This document shows, piece by piece, positions 1 to 13,013 of a DNA stretch of 64,000 nt. Below the pieces are notes generated by a model, which was not told the origin of the DNA, ran no database searches, and saw only the letters and a program-made list of their open reading frames with translations. Both the position numbers and the translations under genes were made by a program. The stretch's first letter is position 1. Each line of letters begins with the position of its first letter. This stretch comes from Rikenellaceae bacterium (lineage in GTDB: Bacteria > Bacteroidota > Bacteroidia > Bacteroidales > Rikenellaceae), in assembly GCA_020860245.1 (NCBI GenBank), contig JAJBUQ010000009.1, forward strand, positions 170,438 to 234,437. Reading direction: 5' to 3'.

Positions 1-121
1 ATATGTGGGAATTAAAAGTATTCGCGGATCATTCTACAATGTCATGGGTTTGCCGGTACAGATGTTATACAGGAATTTGAAAGAATTTGTTAAAAATTCC
101 ATAAATGATAATTATTTATAA
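1..121 (+). CDS. maf: Maf-family nucleotide pyrophosphatase, 3' end only
   Basis: Reading from base 2, an open frame of 39 codons ends at TAA (119-121). It contains the stretch YNVMGLPVQMLY, which resembles the conserved C-terminal end of Maf/YhdE proteins (usual form: a G-x-Y/F-N-V-M-G-L-P segment before a final helix). Maf proteins hydrolyse dTTP, UTP or modified nucleotides and are soluble. Only the last fifth of the protein is in the window, so the start, the catalytic part and the upstream context cannot be judged. The frame ends in a lysine- and asparagine-rich tail. The family call rests on this short motif alone. Confidence 0.75.
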   Translation, partial: YVGIKSIRGSFYNVMGLPVQMLYRNLKEFVKNSINDNYL

Positions 122-244
122 ATCAACTTTAAAATGGTGTTTGAACGGTAAAATTGAGGAAAAATAATTATTGTCAGTATTGTTTTTTATAAAATTTCAT
201 CTATCTTTACAATATGAAGTTATGCCAATTGCTTCATAGTAATG

Positions 245-288
245 AGGGCATAGAATAATCTTTTTTAGGATGTTCTATGCCCTTTTTA
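245..288 (+). terminator. Strong hairpin terminator, probably bidirectional
   Basis: An 11-bp perfect stem (245-255 with 273-283) is followed on the plus strand by TTTTTATTT. It lies about 120 bases after the maf stop and directly abuts the 3' end of the minus-strand gene at 286, so it probably ends transcription from both sides. The stretch 122-244 shows no gene. Confidence 0.8.
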
Positions 289-744
289 TTTGATTATCGG
301 GAAAAAATCTATTTTTTCCATTATCCTTTTTTCCGGAGAGTATCTAAAGCAGAAATGTGTGATTCCATTGGTTACACCGACATAAGGAGCCTTTATAATC
401 ATGTTGTATTTACAGACCTGATTGATTATTTTCTCTGTTAATTTGATATGGGGGGCTTTGCATTCTATGAGCAGAAATGGTTTTGCCGTAGAATCATAAA
501 CCACAATATCGGCCCTTAATGACGTATTATTTAGTTTTATAAGATGTTCCTGTTTGATAAATAGTGCGTTAGCGTTTTTGTAATCGATAAGATAGCGGAT
601 AAAGTTTTGCCGTACCCATTCTTCCGGAGTGCATACGAGCCCTCTTCTTCGGATATCGTCCCATATTTCTCTTTTTCCGTTATTAATCCTGGTAATCAAA
701 TCCGGTTGGGGGATTTTATAAATTTCCTTTTTGTCTTGTGGCAT
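286..744 (-). CDS. Orphan HsdR N-terminal-like PD-(D/E)XK protein
   Basis: This is a small protein of 152 residues from the ATG at 744. An in-frame ATG at 816 would give 176 residues, but that extension (MNIYMIYSCEFNE...) looks unrelated to the family and would run over the probable promoter. The sequence has TPEEWVRQNFIRYLI, then RADIVVYDSTAKPFLLIECKAP, which is the D-x(n)-E-x-K core of a PD-(D/E)XK nuclease fold, then YVGVTNGITHFCF. This pattern matches the single-domain type I restriction enzyme R-subunit N-terminal proteins common in Bacteroidota, which occur without HsdM or HsdS. No helicase part or partner genes are present, so a role in restriction is not supported. The gene is divergent from the malic enzyme gene. 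Confidence 0.75.
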   Translation of the reverse strand: MPQDKKEIYKIPQPDLITRINNGKREIWDDIRRRGLVCTPEEWVRQNFIRYLIDYKNANALFIKQEHLIKLNNTSLRADIVVYDSTAKPFLLIECKAPHIKLTEKIINQVCKYNMIIKAPYVGVTNGITHFCFRYSPEKRIMEKIDFFPIIK

Positions 745-759
745 TCGGTATGATTTAGA

Positions 760-767
760 CAAAATTA
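760..767 (-). promoter_or_regulatory. Candidate -7 box for the HsdR-N-like gene
   Basis: On the minus strand this reads TAATTTTG, matching the Bacteroidota -7 consensus TAnnTTTG. It lies about 16 bases upstream of the ATG at 744, which supports that start over the one at 816. No clear -33 TTTG is seen at the right distance. Confidence 0.4.
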
Positions 768-828
768 ATAAAATATATTCATTAAATTCGCAGGAGTATA
801 TCATATAAATATTCAAATAAAATTACTT

Positions 829-3138
829 ATGGAAGAAATAAAAAGTAAGAGAGATGAGGCTCTGGAATATCATTCCAGCGGAAGAGCGGGTAAAATAGAG
901 GTTGTACTAACCAAACCATATAATACACAGAAAGATCTGTCACTGGCATATTCTCCGGGAGTTGCGGAACCGTGTCTCGAAATTGAAAAAGATCCGGATA
1001 ATGCCTATAAATATACGGCCAAAGGTAATTTGGTCGCTGTTATTTCTAATGGCACGGCAGTTTTAGGTCTCGGAGATATAGGTGCCCTCGCAGGTAAACC
1101 CGTAATGGAGGGTAAAGGACTTCTGTTCAAAACCTTTGCGGATATAGACGTATTCGATATTGAAGTGGATACGAAAAATGTGGATAATTTTATTCAAACA
1201 GTAAAAAATATATCGCCGACATTCGGTGGAATAAATCTCGAAGACATAAAAGCACCGGAGTGTTTTGAAATCGAAGAACGTCTCAGGGAAGAACTCGATA
1301 TCCCTGTAATGCATGACGACCAGCACGGTACGGCTATTATTTCCTCTGCGGCACTTTTAAATGCTTTGGAAATCGCAGGTAAAGATATATCCGAGGTAAA
1401 AGTCGTAGTGAACGGTGCCGGAGCTGCGTCCATAGCCTGTTCCAAACTTTATATTTCTTTGGGAGTCAGGAAGGAGAATCTTGTAATGTACGACAGTAAG
1501 GGAGTGATAACGCGGGATCGTAATGATCTGAACCCGATGAAACAAATTTTCGCCACCGACAGGAATATCAGAACTCTTGCGGATGCTATAAAGGGTGCGG
1601 ATGTATTTCTCGGACTGTCTGTTGCGAATATTCTTTCGCAGGACATGGTTCGTTCTATGGCAGATAATCCGATCGTGTTTGCTCTGGCAAATCCTGATCC
1701 GGAGATATCCTATGACGATGCTATGGCATCGCGGAAGGATATAATTTTTGCAACCGGACGCTCGGATTACCCAAATCAGGTAAATAATGTTTTGGGATTC
1801 CCTTACATATTCAGAGGGGCGCTCGATGTTCGTGCCACTAAGATCAACGAAGAGATGAAGATCGCGGCCGTGAAGGCTCTTGCCAAGTTGGCGAAAGAAC
1901 CGGTTCCGGATATCGTATTAACAGCTTATAACGGAGCTAATATCTCGTTCGGCAGGGACTATCTTATTCCCAAGGCTCTGGATCCGAGGCTTATTACCGA
2001 GATATCCGCCGCCGTGGCCAAGGCTGCGATTGATTCCGGCGTGGCACGAAAAGAAATTATCGATTGGGAGTCTTACCGTTTCGAACTTCAGAAAAGGATG
2101 GGGCGGGATAATAAACTTCTGAGAGCTATTAGAAATAAAGCGAGAAGCTGCCCTGCAAAGAGACTGGTATTTGCTTATGCTGAAAATATTAATACCTTAA
2201 AGGCGGCTTCCGATATACTTCACGACAAGATAGCATTCCCGATTCTAATCGGCAACAAGGAGAGGATATCCGCGATAATTAAAGAAAATAATCTGGAGAT
2301 AGATAAAAGTCATATTATCGACCATACAAGCGACAGCGAATCCCAAAGGAGACGGGAATATGCCGATGTTCTGTATAGTAAGCTGAACCGTAAGGGATTG
2401 TCCAGAGAGGATTGTCTAAAGAATCTTAGTAAAAACAACTGGTTCAGTCTTATGATGGTATATTGCGGCGATGCGGACAGCGTTATCCTGAATTATAGTC
2501 GAAGATATACCACCGCGCTCGAACCTGCGCGTAAGATCTTCCAGAGCATCAACCGCTCTACTTTGGCTGCAATGGTGATTGTTATGACTAAAAACGGACC
2601 TATGTTCTTCGTGGATATGGCAGTGAATACCAATCCAGGGGTTGCGGAACTTGTAGATATAACGATTCTTGCAACTAAAACGATCCGCAAGCTCGGTATC
2701 GAACCTGTAACGGCAATGTTGTCATACTCTAATTTTGGAACCGATACTGAGCGTGATGCGACGACTGTTGCACAAGCAGTTAAAATTATCCACGACCGTT
2801 ACCCGCAGTTAGTTGTAGACGGGGAGATGAAGGTAGATTTTGCTTTGGATAAAACAGCGAGAATGGAAAAATTCCCGTTCTCCAAACTTCGGGATAGGGA
2901 AGTAAATACTTTTATCTTTCCTAATCTGTCCGCGGCCAATATATCATATAAACTTGTCGAGGAGATAGGAGGGAATGAAGTTACAGGACCTATCTTACTT
3001 GGACTCAACGGAGCTCCGGGAGTCCATATAATTTCAGAGTCGGCATCGGTAATGTCGATCGTAAACCTTGCTACACTATCTGTTTTGGATGTCTGCGACG
3101 CAGGAGATAGGTGTAATGTCGAAGAGATAAACTACTAA
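829..3138 (+). CDS. maeB: NADP-dependent malic enzyme fused to phosphotransacetylase-like domain
   Basis: This 769-residue protein is the large hybrid type of malic enzyme, which converts malate to pyruvate and CO2 with reduction of NADP. The malic domain occupies roughly residues 1-430 and shows [10 protein letters not shown] near residue 40, [15 protein letters not shown] near 82-96, the metal-site stretch HDDQHGTA at 162-169 and a dinucleotide-binding GAGAAS near 196. From about residue 430 to the end is a phosphotransacetylase-like domain, which in this family is thought to be regulatory (for example sensing acetyl-CoA) rather than catalytic. The length matches the family. The start ATG is preceded by an AT-rich leader without a Shine-Dalgarno sequence. 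The beta-galactosidase gene follows after 10 bases, so the two may be cotranscribed. Confidence 0.95.
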   Translation: MEEIKSKRDEALEYHSSGRAGKIEVVLTKPYNTQKDLSLAYSPGVAEPCLEIEKDPDNAYKYTAKGNLVAVISNGTAVLGLGDIGALAGKPVMEGKGLLFKTFADIDVFDIEVDTKNVDNFIQTVKNISPTFGGINLEDIKAPECFEIEERLREELDIPVMHDDQHGTAIISSAALLNALEIAGKDISEVKVVVNGAGAASIACSKLYISLGVRKENLVMYDSKGVITRDRNDLNPMKQIFATDRNIRTLADAIKGADVFLGLSVANILSQDMVRSMADNPIVFALANPDPEISYDDAMASRKDIIFATGRSDYPNQVNNVLGFPYIFRGALDVRATKINEEMKIAAVKALAKLAKEPVPDIVLTAYNGANISFGRDYLIPKALDPRLITEISAAVAKAAIDSGVARKEIIDWESYRFELQKRMGRDNKLLRAIRNKARSCPAKRLVFAYAENINTLKAASDILHDKIAFPILIGNKERISAIIKENNLEIDKSHIIDHTSDSESQRRREYADVLYSKLNRKGLSREDCLKNLSKNNWFSLMMVYCGDADSVILNYSRRYTTALEPARKIFQSINRSTLAAMVIVMTKNGPMFFVDMAVNTNPGVAELVDITILATKTIRKLGIEPVTAMLSYSNFGTDTERDATTVAQAVKIIHDRYPQLVVDGEMKVDFALDKTARMEKFPFSKLRDREVNTFIFPNLSAANISYKLVEEIGGNEVTGPILLGLNGAPGVHIISESASVMSIVNLATLSVLDVCDAGDRCNVEEINY

Positions 3139-3142
3139 CTGA

Positions 3143-6340
<3,198 letters not shown>

Positions 6341-6343
6341 AAT

Positions 6344-6372
6344 AAAAAACCTCCCATTATGGGAGGTTTTTT
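6344..6372. terminator. Bidirectional terminator between convergent genes
   Basis: A 12-bp stem (A6CCTCCC with GGGAGGT6) and a 5-base loop lie between the beta-galactosidase stop and the minus-strand peptidase stop. The A/T runs on both sides give a U-tract in either direction. Confidence 0.9.
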
Positions 6373-8386
6373 ATTTATTCAAATGATACAAAATAAACGA
6401 ATACATATCTGTCATTTCGACTATTATCTTATCGCGTGATTTACCCGCACCGTGTCCTGCATCCCTGTCAATCCTTATAATTACCGGATTCTCTCCGCTT
6501 TGGGCGTTCTGCAGTGCAGCGGTAAATTTAAAGGAGTGCGCAGGAACAACTCTGTCATCATGATCCGCTGTCATTACAAGAGTAGGAGGGTATGGAGTTC
6601 CGTTTTTTATGTTGTGTAACGGAGAATATTTATACAGATATTCAAAATCGTTTTTATTATCGCTGCATCCGTATTCCACGATCCATCCCCAACCGACAGT
6701 GAATTTATGATAACGCAGCATATCCAATACTCCGACTCGCGGTATTACAACTGCAAATAATTCCGGTCTTTGAATCATACACGCAGCGACGAGTAATCCT
6801 CCGTTAGAACCTCCCGATATGGCAAGTTTAGAACTGTTGGTGTATCCCTGGTCTATAAGATATTCCGCAGCAGCGATAAAGTCATTGAATACATTCTGTT
6901 TGTTCTCCAACATTCCCTGCCGATGCCATTGTTCTCCGTATTCACCTCCTCCTCGTATATTTGCGACGGCATAGACTCCCCCCTGCTCCATGAAGAACAG
7001 ATTTGCAGGGCTGAATTCAGGGGTTAGACTGATATTAAATCCCCCATAACCATATAAATGAAGAGGGTTGCTGCCATCTGTCTTTATATCCTTTTTGTGA
7101 GAGATAAACATAGGGATCTTTGTTCCGTCCGGACTATCATAAAAGATCTGTTTAGTTATGAAATCTTCCGGATTAAATGGCAATTCAGAGGTTTTGAATT
7201 TATAAGGTGCAATATTTTTATCGGTAGCCAGATACACCGTTGCGGGATTCAGGTAATTTTTTACTGAGAAAAAGACTGCCGAAGAGTCTGTTCCTTTATG
7301 TAAAAAGATACTTCCATTGTGCGGTGTAAAAATTTCTTTTTCAATTCCTGTCTCAATATCCTGATAAATAAGACAGTTATTTACATCTTTGACATATTTC
7401 AGAATAAACCCTTTATCGAATATAACGGCATCTTCGAGAACAATATCTTTTTCTGGAACAATTTCGGTAATTTTCTTGGTTAGTAAATTGACTCCGATGA
7501 TCCGTCCGTTGCTGGCACTCTCATTTGTTATGAGCATAAGAATATCGTTTCTGCATGAAATATAACGGTAGTCCGATGAGAATTCCTCTATGAGTCGCTC
7601 TGTGGAACCATCGGTAAGATTTATTATAATTATTCCATCTCCGGAAGTACCCTCGGAAGCAATTATCACGAGATACTTGCCGTCTTCGCTGATATGCGGA
7701 TGGAAGTATCTCAGAGGATGTGCGGTATCTTCGAATATGATTTTATCGTTTTCTTGCGGGTATCCCAGTTTATGATAATAAATTTTTTGAGATGAATTTA
7801 TTCCCGAGAATTCATGACTTTTAGGTTTATCGAAGCCACTGTAATAGAATCCGTTCCCCCGCCATTGCGGCTGACAGAATTTGGTCCATTTTATTTCGTC
7901 GGATAATACCCTGCCGTCAGTCGTATTTATGATTTTTACTGTATTCCAGTCGGAGCCTGCATCTGCTAAAAGATATGCCATGTATTTGCCGTCGGAAGAG
8001 AATTTAATGCCAGAAATATAAACTGTTCCTTCTTCCGACAATTTATTCGGATCGATAAAAATTTCAGACTGTCCGTCAAATCCGAATTGCCTGTAAAGAA
8101 TGTCTTGTTTAACACAACCGTTATTTTTGAAAAAATAGATGTAGTCTCCGCTCTTTTGGAATTGTCCGTAGGATTCGTAATTGTACAACTCCGATAGTCT
8201 TTTTCTTATTTCTTCCCGGTATGGTATTCTGGAGAAATATTCTTCTGTAACTTTTCTTTGGGTCTCGATCCATATTGAGGTCTCTTCCAATGTAACATTC
8301 TCAAGCCAGCGGTACGGATCAGCAATCTTGACTCCGAAGTAATCGTCTACGCAATCGTTATCTTTTCTGGTAAACGGATATTTCAT
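6371..8386 (-). CDS. Prolyl oligopeptidase, family S9A
   Basis: This 671-residue serine peptidase cuts short peptides after proline. The N-terminal part up to about residue 400 is a beta-propeller (DDYFGVKIADPYRWLE at the start is typical of S9A), and the rest is an alpha/beta hydrolase. The catalytic serine is in ISGGSNGG (about 522), the aspartate in TADHDDRVVP (about 608) and the histidine in DAGHGAG (about 645). No signal peptide is visible, so it is probably cytoplasmic, although some Bacteroidota homologues are periplasmic. It lies downstream of nqrF on the same strand but behind a terminator, with its own possible -7 box at 8400-8407. Confidence 0.92.
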   Translation of the reverse strand: MKYPFTRKDNDCVDDYFGVKIADPYRWLENVTLEETSIWIETQRKVTEEYFSRIPYREEIRKRLSELYNYESYGQFQKSGDYIYFFKNNGCVKQDILYRQFGFDGQSEIFIDPNKLSEEGTVYISGIKFSSDGKYMAYLLADAGSDWNTVKIINTTDGRVLSDEIKWTKFCQPQWRGNGFYYSGFDKPKSHEFSGINSSQKIYYHKLGYPQENDKIIFEDTAHPLRYFHPHISEDGKYLVIIASEGTSGDGIIIINLTDGSTERLIEEFSSDYRYISCRNDILMLITNESASNGRIIGVNLLTKKITEIVPEKDIVLEDAVIFDKGFILKYVKDVNNCLIYQDIETGIEKEIFTPHNGSIFLHKGTDSSAVFFSVKNYLNPATVYLATDKNIAPYKFKTSELPFNPEDFITKQIFYDSPDGTKIPMFISHKKDIKTDGSNPLHLYGYGGFNISLTPEFSPANLFFMEQGGVYAVANIRGGGEYGEQWHRQGMLENKQNVFNDFIAAAEYLIDQGYTNSSKLAISGGSNGGLLVAACMIQRPELFAVVIPRVGVLDMLRYHKFTVGWGWIVEYGCSDNKNDFEYLYKYSPLHNIKNGTPYPPTLVMTADHDDRVVPAHSFKFTAALQNAQSGENPVIIRIDRDAGHGAGKSRDKIIVEMTDMYSFILYHLNK

Positions 8387-8399
8387 ATAATTTTTGTTA

Positions 8400-8407
8400 T
8401 AAAGGTA
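8400..8407 (-). promoter_or_regulatory. Candidate -7 box for the prolyl oligopeptidase gene
   Basis: The minus strand reads TACCTTTA, one base off TAnnTTTG, 14 bases upstream of the ATG at 8386. It overlaps the T-rich tail of the nqr terminator, which would fit a handover from one transcript to the next. Confidence 0.3.
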
Positions 8408-8438
8408 AAAATAAAAGAGAGGATCTATATCCTCTCTT
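8405..8438 (-). terminator. Terminator of the nqr operon
   Basis: A 10-bp stem (8415-8424 with 8429-8438) with a 4-base loop is followed on the minus strand by TTATTTTT. It lies 30 bases past the nqrF stop. Confidence 0.75.
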
Positions 8439-8442
8439 CATT

Positions 8443-8474
8443 TTATTCATGTTACGCGTTATTCATGTTACGCG
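8443..8474. repeat. Perfect 16-bp tandem duplication at the end of nqrF
   Basis: The 16-base unit TTATTCATGTTACGCG occurs twice back to back (8443-8458 and 8459-8474). The second copy holds the nqrF stop codon and the last bases of the gene. It looks like a small replication-slippage event with no effect on the protein. Confidence 0.85.
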
Positions 8475-9712
8475 CCAAAGTTGTCGTACATTATATTTTC
8501 CGGCGGTACACCGAGATTATCCAGCATCACCGTTACAGCAGCTGTCATCATCGGAGGACCGCAGAGATAATACTCTATATCTTCCGGAGCATCGTGGTTT
8601 TTAAGATATTGGTCATAAATAACCTGATGGATAAATCCTATATAGCCAGTCCAGTTATCCTTCGGTTTAGGTTCGGATAAAGCGATATTAAATTTAAAAT
8701 TAGGAAATTCTTTCTCGATCTTTTCAAATTGTTCCTCATAGAAAATTTCGCGTTTAGAGCGTGCACCATACCAAAACGTTACCGGAATGTCTGTTTTTTC
8801 AGTATGGAACATGTGGAAAATATGCGATCTCATAGGAGCCATACCTGCACCGCCGCCTATGAACATTTTCTCATTTTTGGTGTTTTTAATGAAAAATTCG
8901 CCGTAAGGTCCTGAAATAGTAATTTTGTCGCCCGGTTTTCTTGAAAATATATATGAAGAGCAAATTCCCGGATTCACGTTCATGAAGGCTCCGGCAGCCC
9001 TGTCCCAGGGCGGAGTAGCAATACGGATATTAAGCATGATAATATTACCTTCCGCAGGGTGGTTAGCCATCGAGTAAGCCCTGAATGTATCTTCCGGATT
9101 ATTGGTAACCAGGCCCCAGAGCTTCATGCTGTCCCATTCATCGTGATATTCTTTTTCTATATCGAAATCGCTGAATTTGATCCCTTCGTATTTAGGAATA
9201 TCGATCTGAATATATCCTCCTGAACGGAAGTTAAGATTTTCTCCTTCCGGAAGCTTTACTACAAACTCTTTAATATATGTGGCAACATTTCTGTTGGAGA
9301 CTACTTCGCATTTCCATTTCCTTACGCCGAGTACGCTCTCAGGAACTTTAATCTTCATGTCCGATTTAACTTTAACCTGACATCCGAGCCTCCAGTTTTG
9401 CTGCTGCTGCTTGCGTGTAAAGAAATTTACTTCAGTAGGGAGTATTTCTCCGCCACCCTCGACAACCTGACATTTACACATGCCGCATGACCCTCCGCCG
9501 CCACAGGCCGAGGGGAGGAAAATTTCATTATTGCTCAGTGTAGTAAGCAGGGTGTTGCCCTGTTCCGCGATGAGTTCTTTTTCACCGTCGTTTATATCCA
9601 ACGTCACATTTCCTGACGGTATAAGTTTTGCTTTTGCATAGAGTAGCACCGCTACGAGCAATAGAGTGACTAAAAGAAAAGCAATTATTGATGTTATTAT
9701 TGATAAGCCCAT
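8468..9712 (-). CDS. nqrF: Na+-translocating NADH:quinone reductase subunit F
   Basis: This 414-residue subunit takes electrons from NADH into the sodium-pumping Nqr complex. One N-terminal membrane helix (about 4-27) is followed by a 2Fe-2S domain with cysteines at positions 70, 76, 79 and 111, then an FAD domain (RAYSMANHP near 215) and an NADH domain (GGGAGMAPMRSHI near 282). The last gene of the operon encodes it, as is usual. Length and all cofactor motifs match the family. It ends in a short tandem duplication that leaves the reading frame intact. Confidence 0.97.
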   Translation of the reverse strand: MGLSIITSIIAFLLVTLLLVAVLLYAKAKLIPSGNVTLDINDGEKELIAEQGNTLLTTLSNNEIFLPSACGGGGSCGMCKCQVVEGGGEILPTEVNFFTRKQQQQNWRLGCQVKVKSDMKIKVPESVLGVRKWKCEVVSNRNVATYIKEFVVKLPEGENLNFRSGGYIQIDIPKYEGIKFSDFDIEKEYHDEWDSMKLWGLVTNNPEDTFRAYSMANHPAEGNIIMLNIRIATPPWDRAAGAFMNVNPGICSSYIFSRKPGDKITISGPYGEFFIKNTKNEKMFIGGGAGMAPMRSHIFHMFHTEKTDIPVTFWYGARSKREIFYEEQFEKIEKEFPNFKFNIALSEPKPKDNWTGYIGFIHQVIYDQYLKNHDAPEDIEYYLCGPPMMTAAVTVMLDNLGVPPENIMYDNFGA

Positions 9713-9723
9713 TTCCTGATCTT

Positions 9724-10341
9724 TTATATTTGAATTCCGAGGAACGACATAAATGCAATTCCCATTAATCCGGTAATAATAAATGTTATTCCTACACCTT
9801 TTAGCGGAAGCGGTACGTTAGAATAAGTGATTTTCTCGCGGATCGCAGCCATCATTATAATAGCCAGCCACCATCCGATTCCTGAGCCGAATGCGAAAGT
9901 CGCAGCTTCCCCGATGTTAGCGTATTCCCTTTCAGGAAGGAACAGGGATGCACCCATGATGGCACAGTTTACCGCGATAAGCGGAAGAAATATCCCGAGC
10001 TGGTTGTAAAGAGCAGGTGCAAATCTTTCGATTATCATCTCCACTAATTGTACGATCGAAGCTATTACTGCAATGAAAACAATGTATCGTAAAAAATCGA
10101 GATCTATGTGTGCATATTCTGGAGAAATCCAAGATAACGCACCGGGCGATAAAACGTACTTAAGCAGCAGATAATTCACGGGGACAGTTATCAGCATTAC
10201 GAAAATAACTGCAATACCGAGTCCCATCGCTGTTTTGACTGTTTTCGATACGGCAATATACGAACACATTCCGAAAAAGAATGCAAACACCATATTGTCT
10301 ACGAAAATAGAACGTATAAATATACTTAATATATTTTCCAT
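9724..10341 (-). CDS. nqrE: Na+-translocating NADH:quinone reductase subunit E
   Basis: This 205-residue integral membrane protein has six predicted helices and belongs to the NqrE/RnfA family. NqrD and NqrE are inverted-topology relatives that each donate a cysteine to an intramembrane iron site; candidate cysteines lie in FFGMCSYIAV (about residue 26) and NCAIMGAS (about residue 112). It sits 11 bases before nqrF and 18 bases after nqrD in a tight operon. Length fits the family. Confidence 0.95.
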   Translation of the reverse strand: MENILSIFIRSIFVDNMVFAFFFGMCSYIAVSKTVKTAMGLGIAVIFVMLITVPVNYLLLKYVLSPGALSWISPEYAHIDLDFLRYIVFIAVIASIVQLVEMIIERFAPALYNQLGIFLPLIAVNCAIMGASLFLPEREYANIGEAATFAFGSGIGWWLAIIMMAAIREKITYSNVPLPLKGVGITFIITGLMGIAFMSFLGIQI

Positions 10342-10359
10342 AATATTTTAACTTAAATG

Positions 10360-11010
10360 TTACGCTTTCTTTTTAGAATTTGTGATCCATATTATGATGC
10401 CTACACATATCAAAGCCATCGGAGGAAGCAGCATAAGTCCGTTGTCGCTATAAAATCCTCCGTTGGATATGTACCATGAATCGGGAATTATCTTTACTCC
10501 CCAGATGCTTCCCGCCCCGAACAATTCTCGTACGAATCCTAATATAATTAAGATAAGTCCGTAACCCAAACCGTTGCCGATTCCGTCGAGAAAAGACGGC
10601 CATGGGTTATTTGCTAAAGCGAATGCTTCGAGACGTCCCATGATTATACAGTTAGTTATTATTAAACCTACGTAAACAGACAATTGTTTGCTTACGTCAT
10701 AAACATAGGCCTTGAGAATTTGATCCACAAGAATTACCAGGGCCGCTACCACTACGAGCTGGACGATAATCCTAATGCGGGCAGGAATGGTATTTCTTAA
10801 AAGAGACACTATGAGATTTGCCATTGTAGTAACCGCAATAACTGACAATGCCATAACGAAGGCAGGCTTTAATTTTGCCGTAACGGCCAGAGCAGAACAT
10901 ATCCCAAGTATTTGGATAGTAATAGGGTTATTGCTTCCGAGAGGACTCAAAAAAATATTTCTGTTTTTAGCCGAAAATAAAGGCTCCTTTTCTGTATTAT
11001 TCATCTTCAT
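10360..11010 (-). CDS. nqrD: Na+-translocating NADH:quinone reductase subunit D
   Basis: This is a 216-residue membrane protein of the NqrD/RnfE family with about six helices. The motifs [10 protein letters not shown] (about residue 35) and [12 protein letters not shown] (about residue 121) carry the conserved cysteines of the NqrD/E iron centre. The start ATG lies inside the 3' end of nqrC (overlap of 14 bases), which suggests translational coupling. It acts as a structural and electron-transfer part of the sodium channel of the complex. Confidence 0.95.
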   Translation of the reverse strand: MKMNNTEKEPLFSAKNRNIFLSPLGSNNPITIQILGICSALAVTAKLKPAFVMALSVIAVTTMANLIVSLLRNTIPARIRIIVQLVVVAALVILVDQILKAYVYDVSKQLSVYVGLIITNCIIMGRLEAFALANNPWPSFLDGIGNGLGYGLILIILGFVRELFGAGSIWGVKIIPDSWYISNGGFYSDNGLMLLPPMALICVGIIIWITNSKKKA

Positions 11011-11779
11011 TCGTATTTAACGGTTCAGATTCGATTTCATTAACAGAAACAGCTATTTCTTCGTGTCTCTGCTTCGCTATGTACTCACCATAGTTCTTAA
11101 GACAATTTGCCAGCATGGTTTCTATTGCGCGGCTCGTTATCGTACCCCCTGAGATGGCGTCTACCGCATGAGCGTTGCCTTCCGCCCCTCCTTTAAGGAC
11201 CGTGATCCCTACGAATCTGTCTCCGGAATAAATTTGCTTTCCTTTGAACTGGTTCTGGAATGCAGGCGTGGTAATTTCTGCCCCAAGCCCCGGCGTTTCG
11301 CTGGCATGATCGAGAATTATACCATAAATCGTGCTCCAATCCTCTTCAAGAGCCACATAGCCCCATACTGGCCCCCATAAACCGGACCCCCATGTTGGAA
11401 GTATGTAATATTTTTTGCCATCGACCGTCCCTTCGAAAACAGGAAGATTTCTTCCGGATTCAGGTTTATCGTATTCGGCTTTAAGATTAAGGAGAATTTC
11501 AAATGCATCGCCATTCGATACATTGCCGTCCGGCGTTACAGTGTAGGTATTCGAGATATAGCTATCATATTCTTCCGTTATATAAACGAATTTATCCTTA
11601 ACTGAATTCGCTTCTTCGCCTTTACCGATGGACCGGAGTATATCACCCATTTTTTCCATCCTGACATTACTCGCCTGACGGTCTTTTAACTGCAGGGCTG
11701 CAAAGGAGAGAACCGCTGCCACGATTATAACCATGACCGACGTATAGGTTATAATGTATTTATTACTGTTCTTATTCAT
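10997..11779 (-). CDS. nqrC: Na+-translocating NADH:quinone reductase subunit C
   Basis: This 260-residue subunit has one N-terminal helix (about 9-31) and a periplasmic FMN-binding domain. The flavinylation site is the SGGTITS stretch (about 210-216), where a threonine carries covalently bound FMN. The second position is Gly-Gly rather than the Gly-Ala seen in Vibrio. The ApbE flavin transferase that would load the FMN is not in this window. It overlaps nqrD by 14 bases and follows nqrB by 6 bases. Confidence 0.95.
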   Translation of the reverse strand: MNKNSNKYIITYTSVMVIIVAAVLSFAALQLKDRQASNVRMEKMGDILRSIGKGEEANSVKDKFVYITEEYDSYISNTYTVTPDGNVSNGDAFEILLNLKAEYDKPESGRNLPVFEGTVDGKKYYILPTWGSGLWGPVWGYVALEEDWSTIYGIILDHASETPGLGAEITTPAFQNQFKGKQIYSGDRFVGITVLKGGAEGNAHAVDAISGGTITSRAIETMLANCLKNYGEYIAKQRHEEIAVSVNEIESEPLNTNEDE

Positions 11780-11785
11780 CTTTAC

Positions 11786-13000
11786 TTAATTTACAGCGGT
11801 TTTTAAACGTTTTTTTCTTTTATTGACATTAGCCTGGACCACATAATGGTCGATAAGCGGAGTCATCGCATTCATAAACAGTATAGAGAGCATCATTCCT
11901 TCGGGGTAGCCCGGATTTAAAACCCTTAGTAATACGGCAAGAACCCCGATGGAGAATCCATATATCCATTTGCCTGTATTGGTTTGTGAACCTGTAACCG
12001 GATCTGTCGCCATAAATACCGCTCCAAAGGCAAATCCTCCTATTATAAGGTGGTAATAAGCAGGCATATCCATAATCGCATTCAAACCTATAAGGTTAAA
12101 AATCAAGCCCATTATATATCCTCCGGCGAACACAGACAGCATTATCCTCCAACTTGCGACGCCAGTGAATAAAAGAAATAACGCACCTAACAGTATGGCA
12201 ATAGTGGATGTTTCACCGATCGATCCCGGAATAGTTCCTATAATCCAATCGATAGGCGAACTTCCATTACTCCAATTTACTATTTCTGCCCCTTCACTGA
12301 TAGTTGTCGTGACATCCGCTAACGGAGTTGCACCCGAATATGAATCCACAATATTTTCAGGTGCCTTGTTCAAGCCTGCTACCCAAACCTTATCTCCAGA
12401 TATATAAGGAGTGTATGCGAAAAATATAAATGCACGGGCGAGAAGGGCAGGGTTGAAAATATTCATTCCCGTCCCTCCGAATACTTCTTTGCCGATTATC
12501 ACAGAGAATGCCGTAGCAACAGCAACCATCCAGAGCGGTACTTCGACAGGCATTACCAATGGAATAAGGAATCCTGTAACGAGGAAGCCTTCATTAACTT
12601 CGTGCCCCCTTATTTGGGCAAAGATAAACTCAATACCTAATCCGACTACATAGGATACTATTATTATCGGTAATACCTTAAGCAATCCGAACCAGAAACA
12701 TTTCCAGATGAGGTCGAAAGTATATGGATCACCCACACTTATTTCTCCGAATACCCTGTAATGCTGTAAACCCACATTAAACATTCCGAATAAAAGCGCA
12801 GGAAGCAGCGCCACAATAACCATTGACATGGTCCGTTTGAGATCGATACTGTCTCTTATGTGACTGCCTGTATGTGTAACCGTATCCGGGACGAATAGAA
12901 ACGTCTCGAATGCATCGAATGTCGCGTGGAGTTTTTCAAATTTTCCTCCTTTTTCGAAATTCGGTTTAACTCTATCTACTAAATTTCTTAGTGCTTTCAT
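11786..13000 (-). CDS. nqrB: Na+-translocating NADH:quinone reductase subunit B
   Basis: This 404-residue membrane subunit forms the main sodium and quinone path of the complex. It has about ten helices. The covalent FMN site is YSGATPLAD with the threonine at about residue 225. The N-terminal extension before the first helix (about 1-55) is normal for NqrB. It is the second gene of the operon, 13 bases after nqrA. Confidence 0.96.
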   Translation of the reverse strand: MKALRNLVDRVKPNFEKGGKFEKLHATFDAFETFLFVPDTVTHTGSHIRDSIDLKRTMSMVIVALLPALLFGMFNVGLQHYRVFGEISVGDPYTFDLIWKCFWFGLLKVLPIIIVSYVVGLGIEFIFAQIRGHEVNEGFLVTGFLIPLVMPVEVPLWMVAVATAFSVIIGKEVFGGTGMNIFNPALLARAFIFFAYTPYISGDKVWVAGLNKAPENIVDSYSGATPLADVTTTISEGAEIVNWSNGSSPIDWIIGTIPGSIGETSTIAILLGALFLLFTGVASWRIMLSVFAGGYIMGLIFNLIGLNAIMDMPAYYHLIIGGFAFGAVFMATDPVTGSQTNTGKWIYGFSIGVLAVLLRVLNPGYPEGMMLSILFMNAMTPLIDHYVVQANVNKRKKRLKTAVN

Positions 13001-13013
13001 GTTTAAACTGCTA

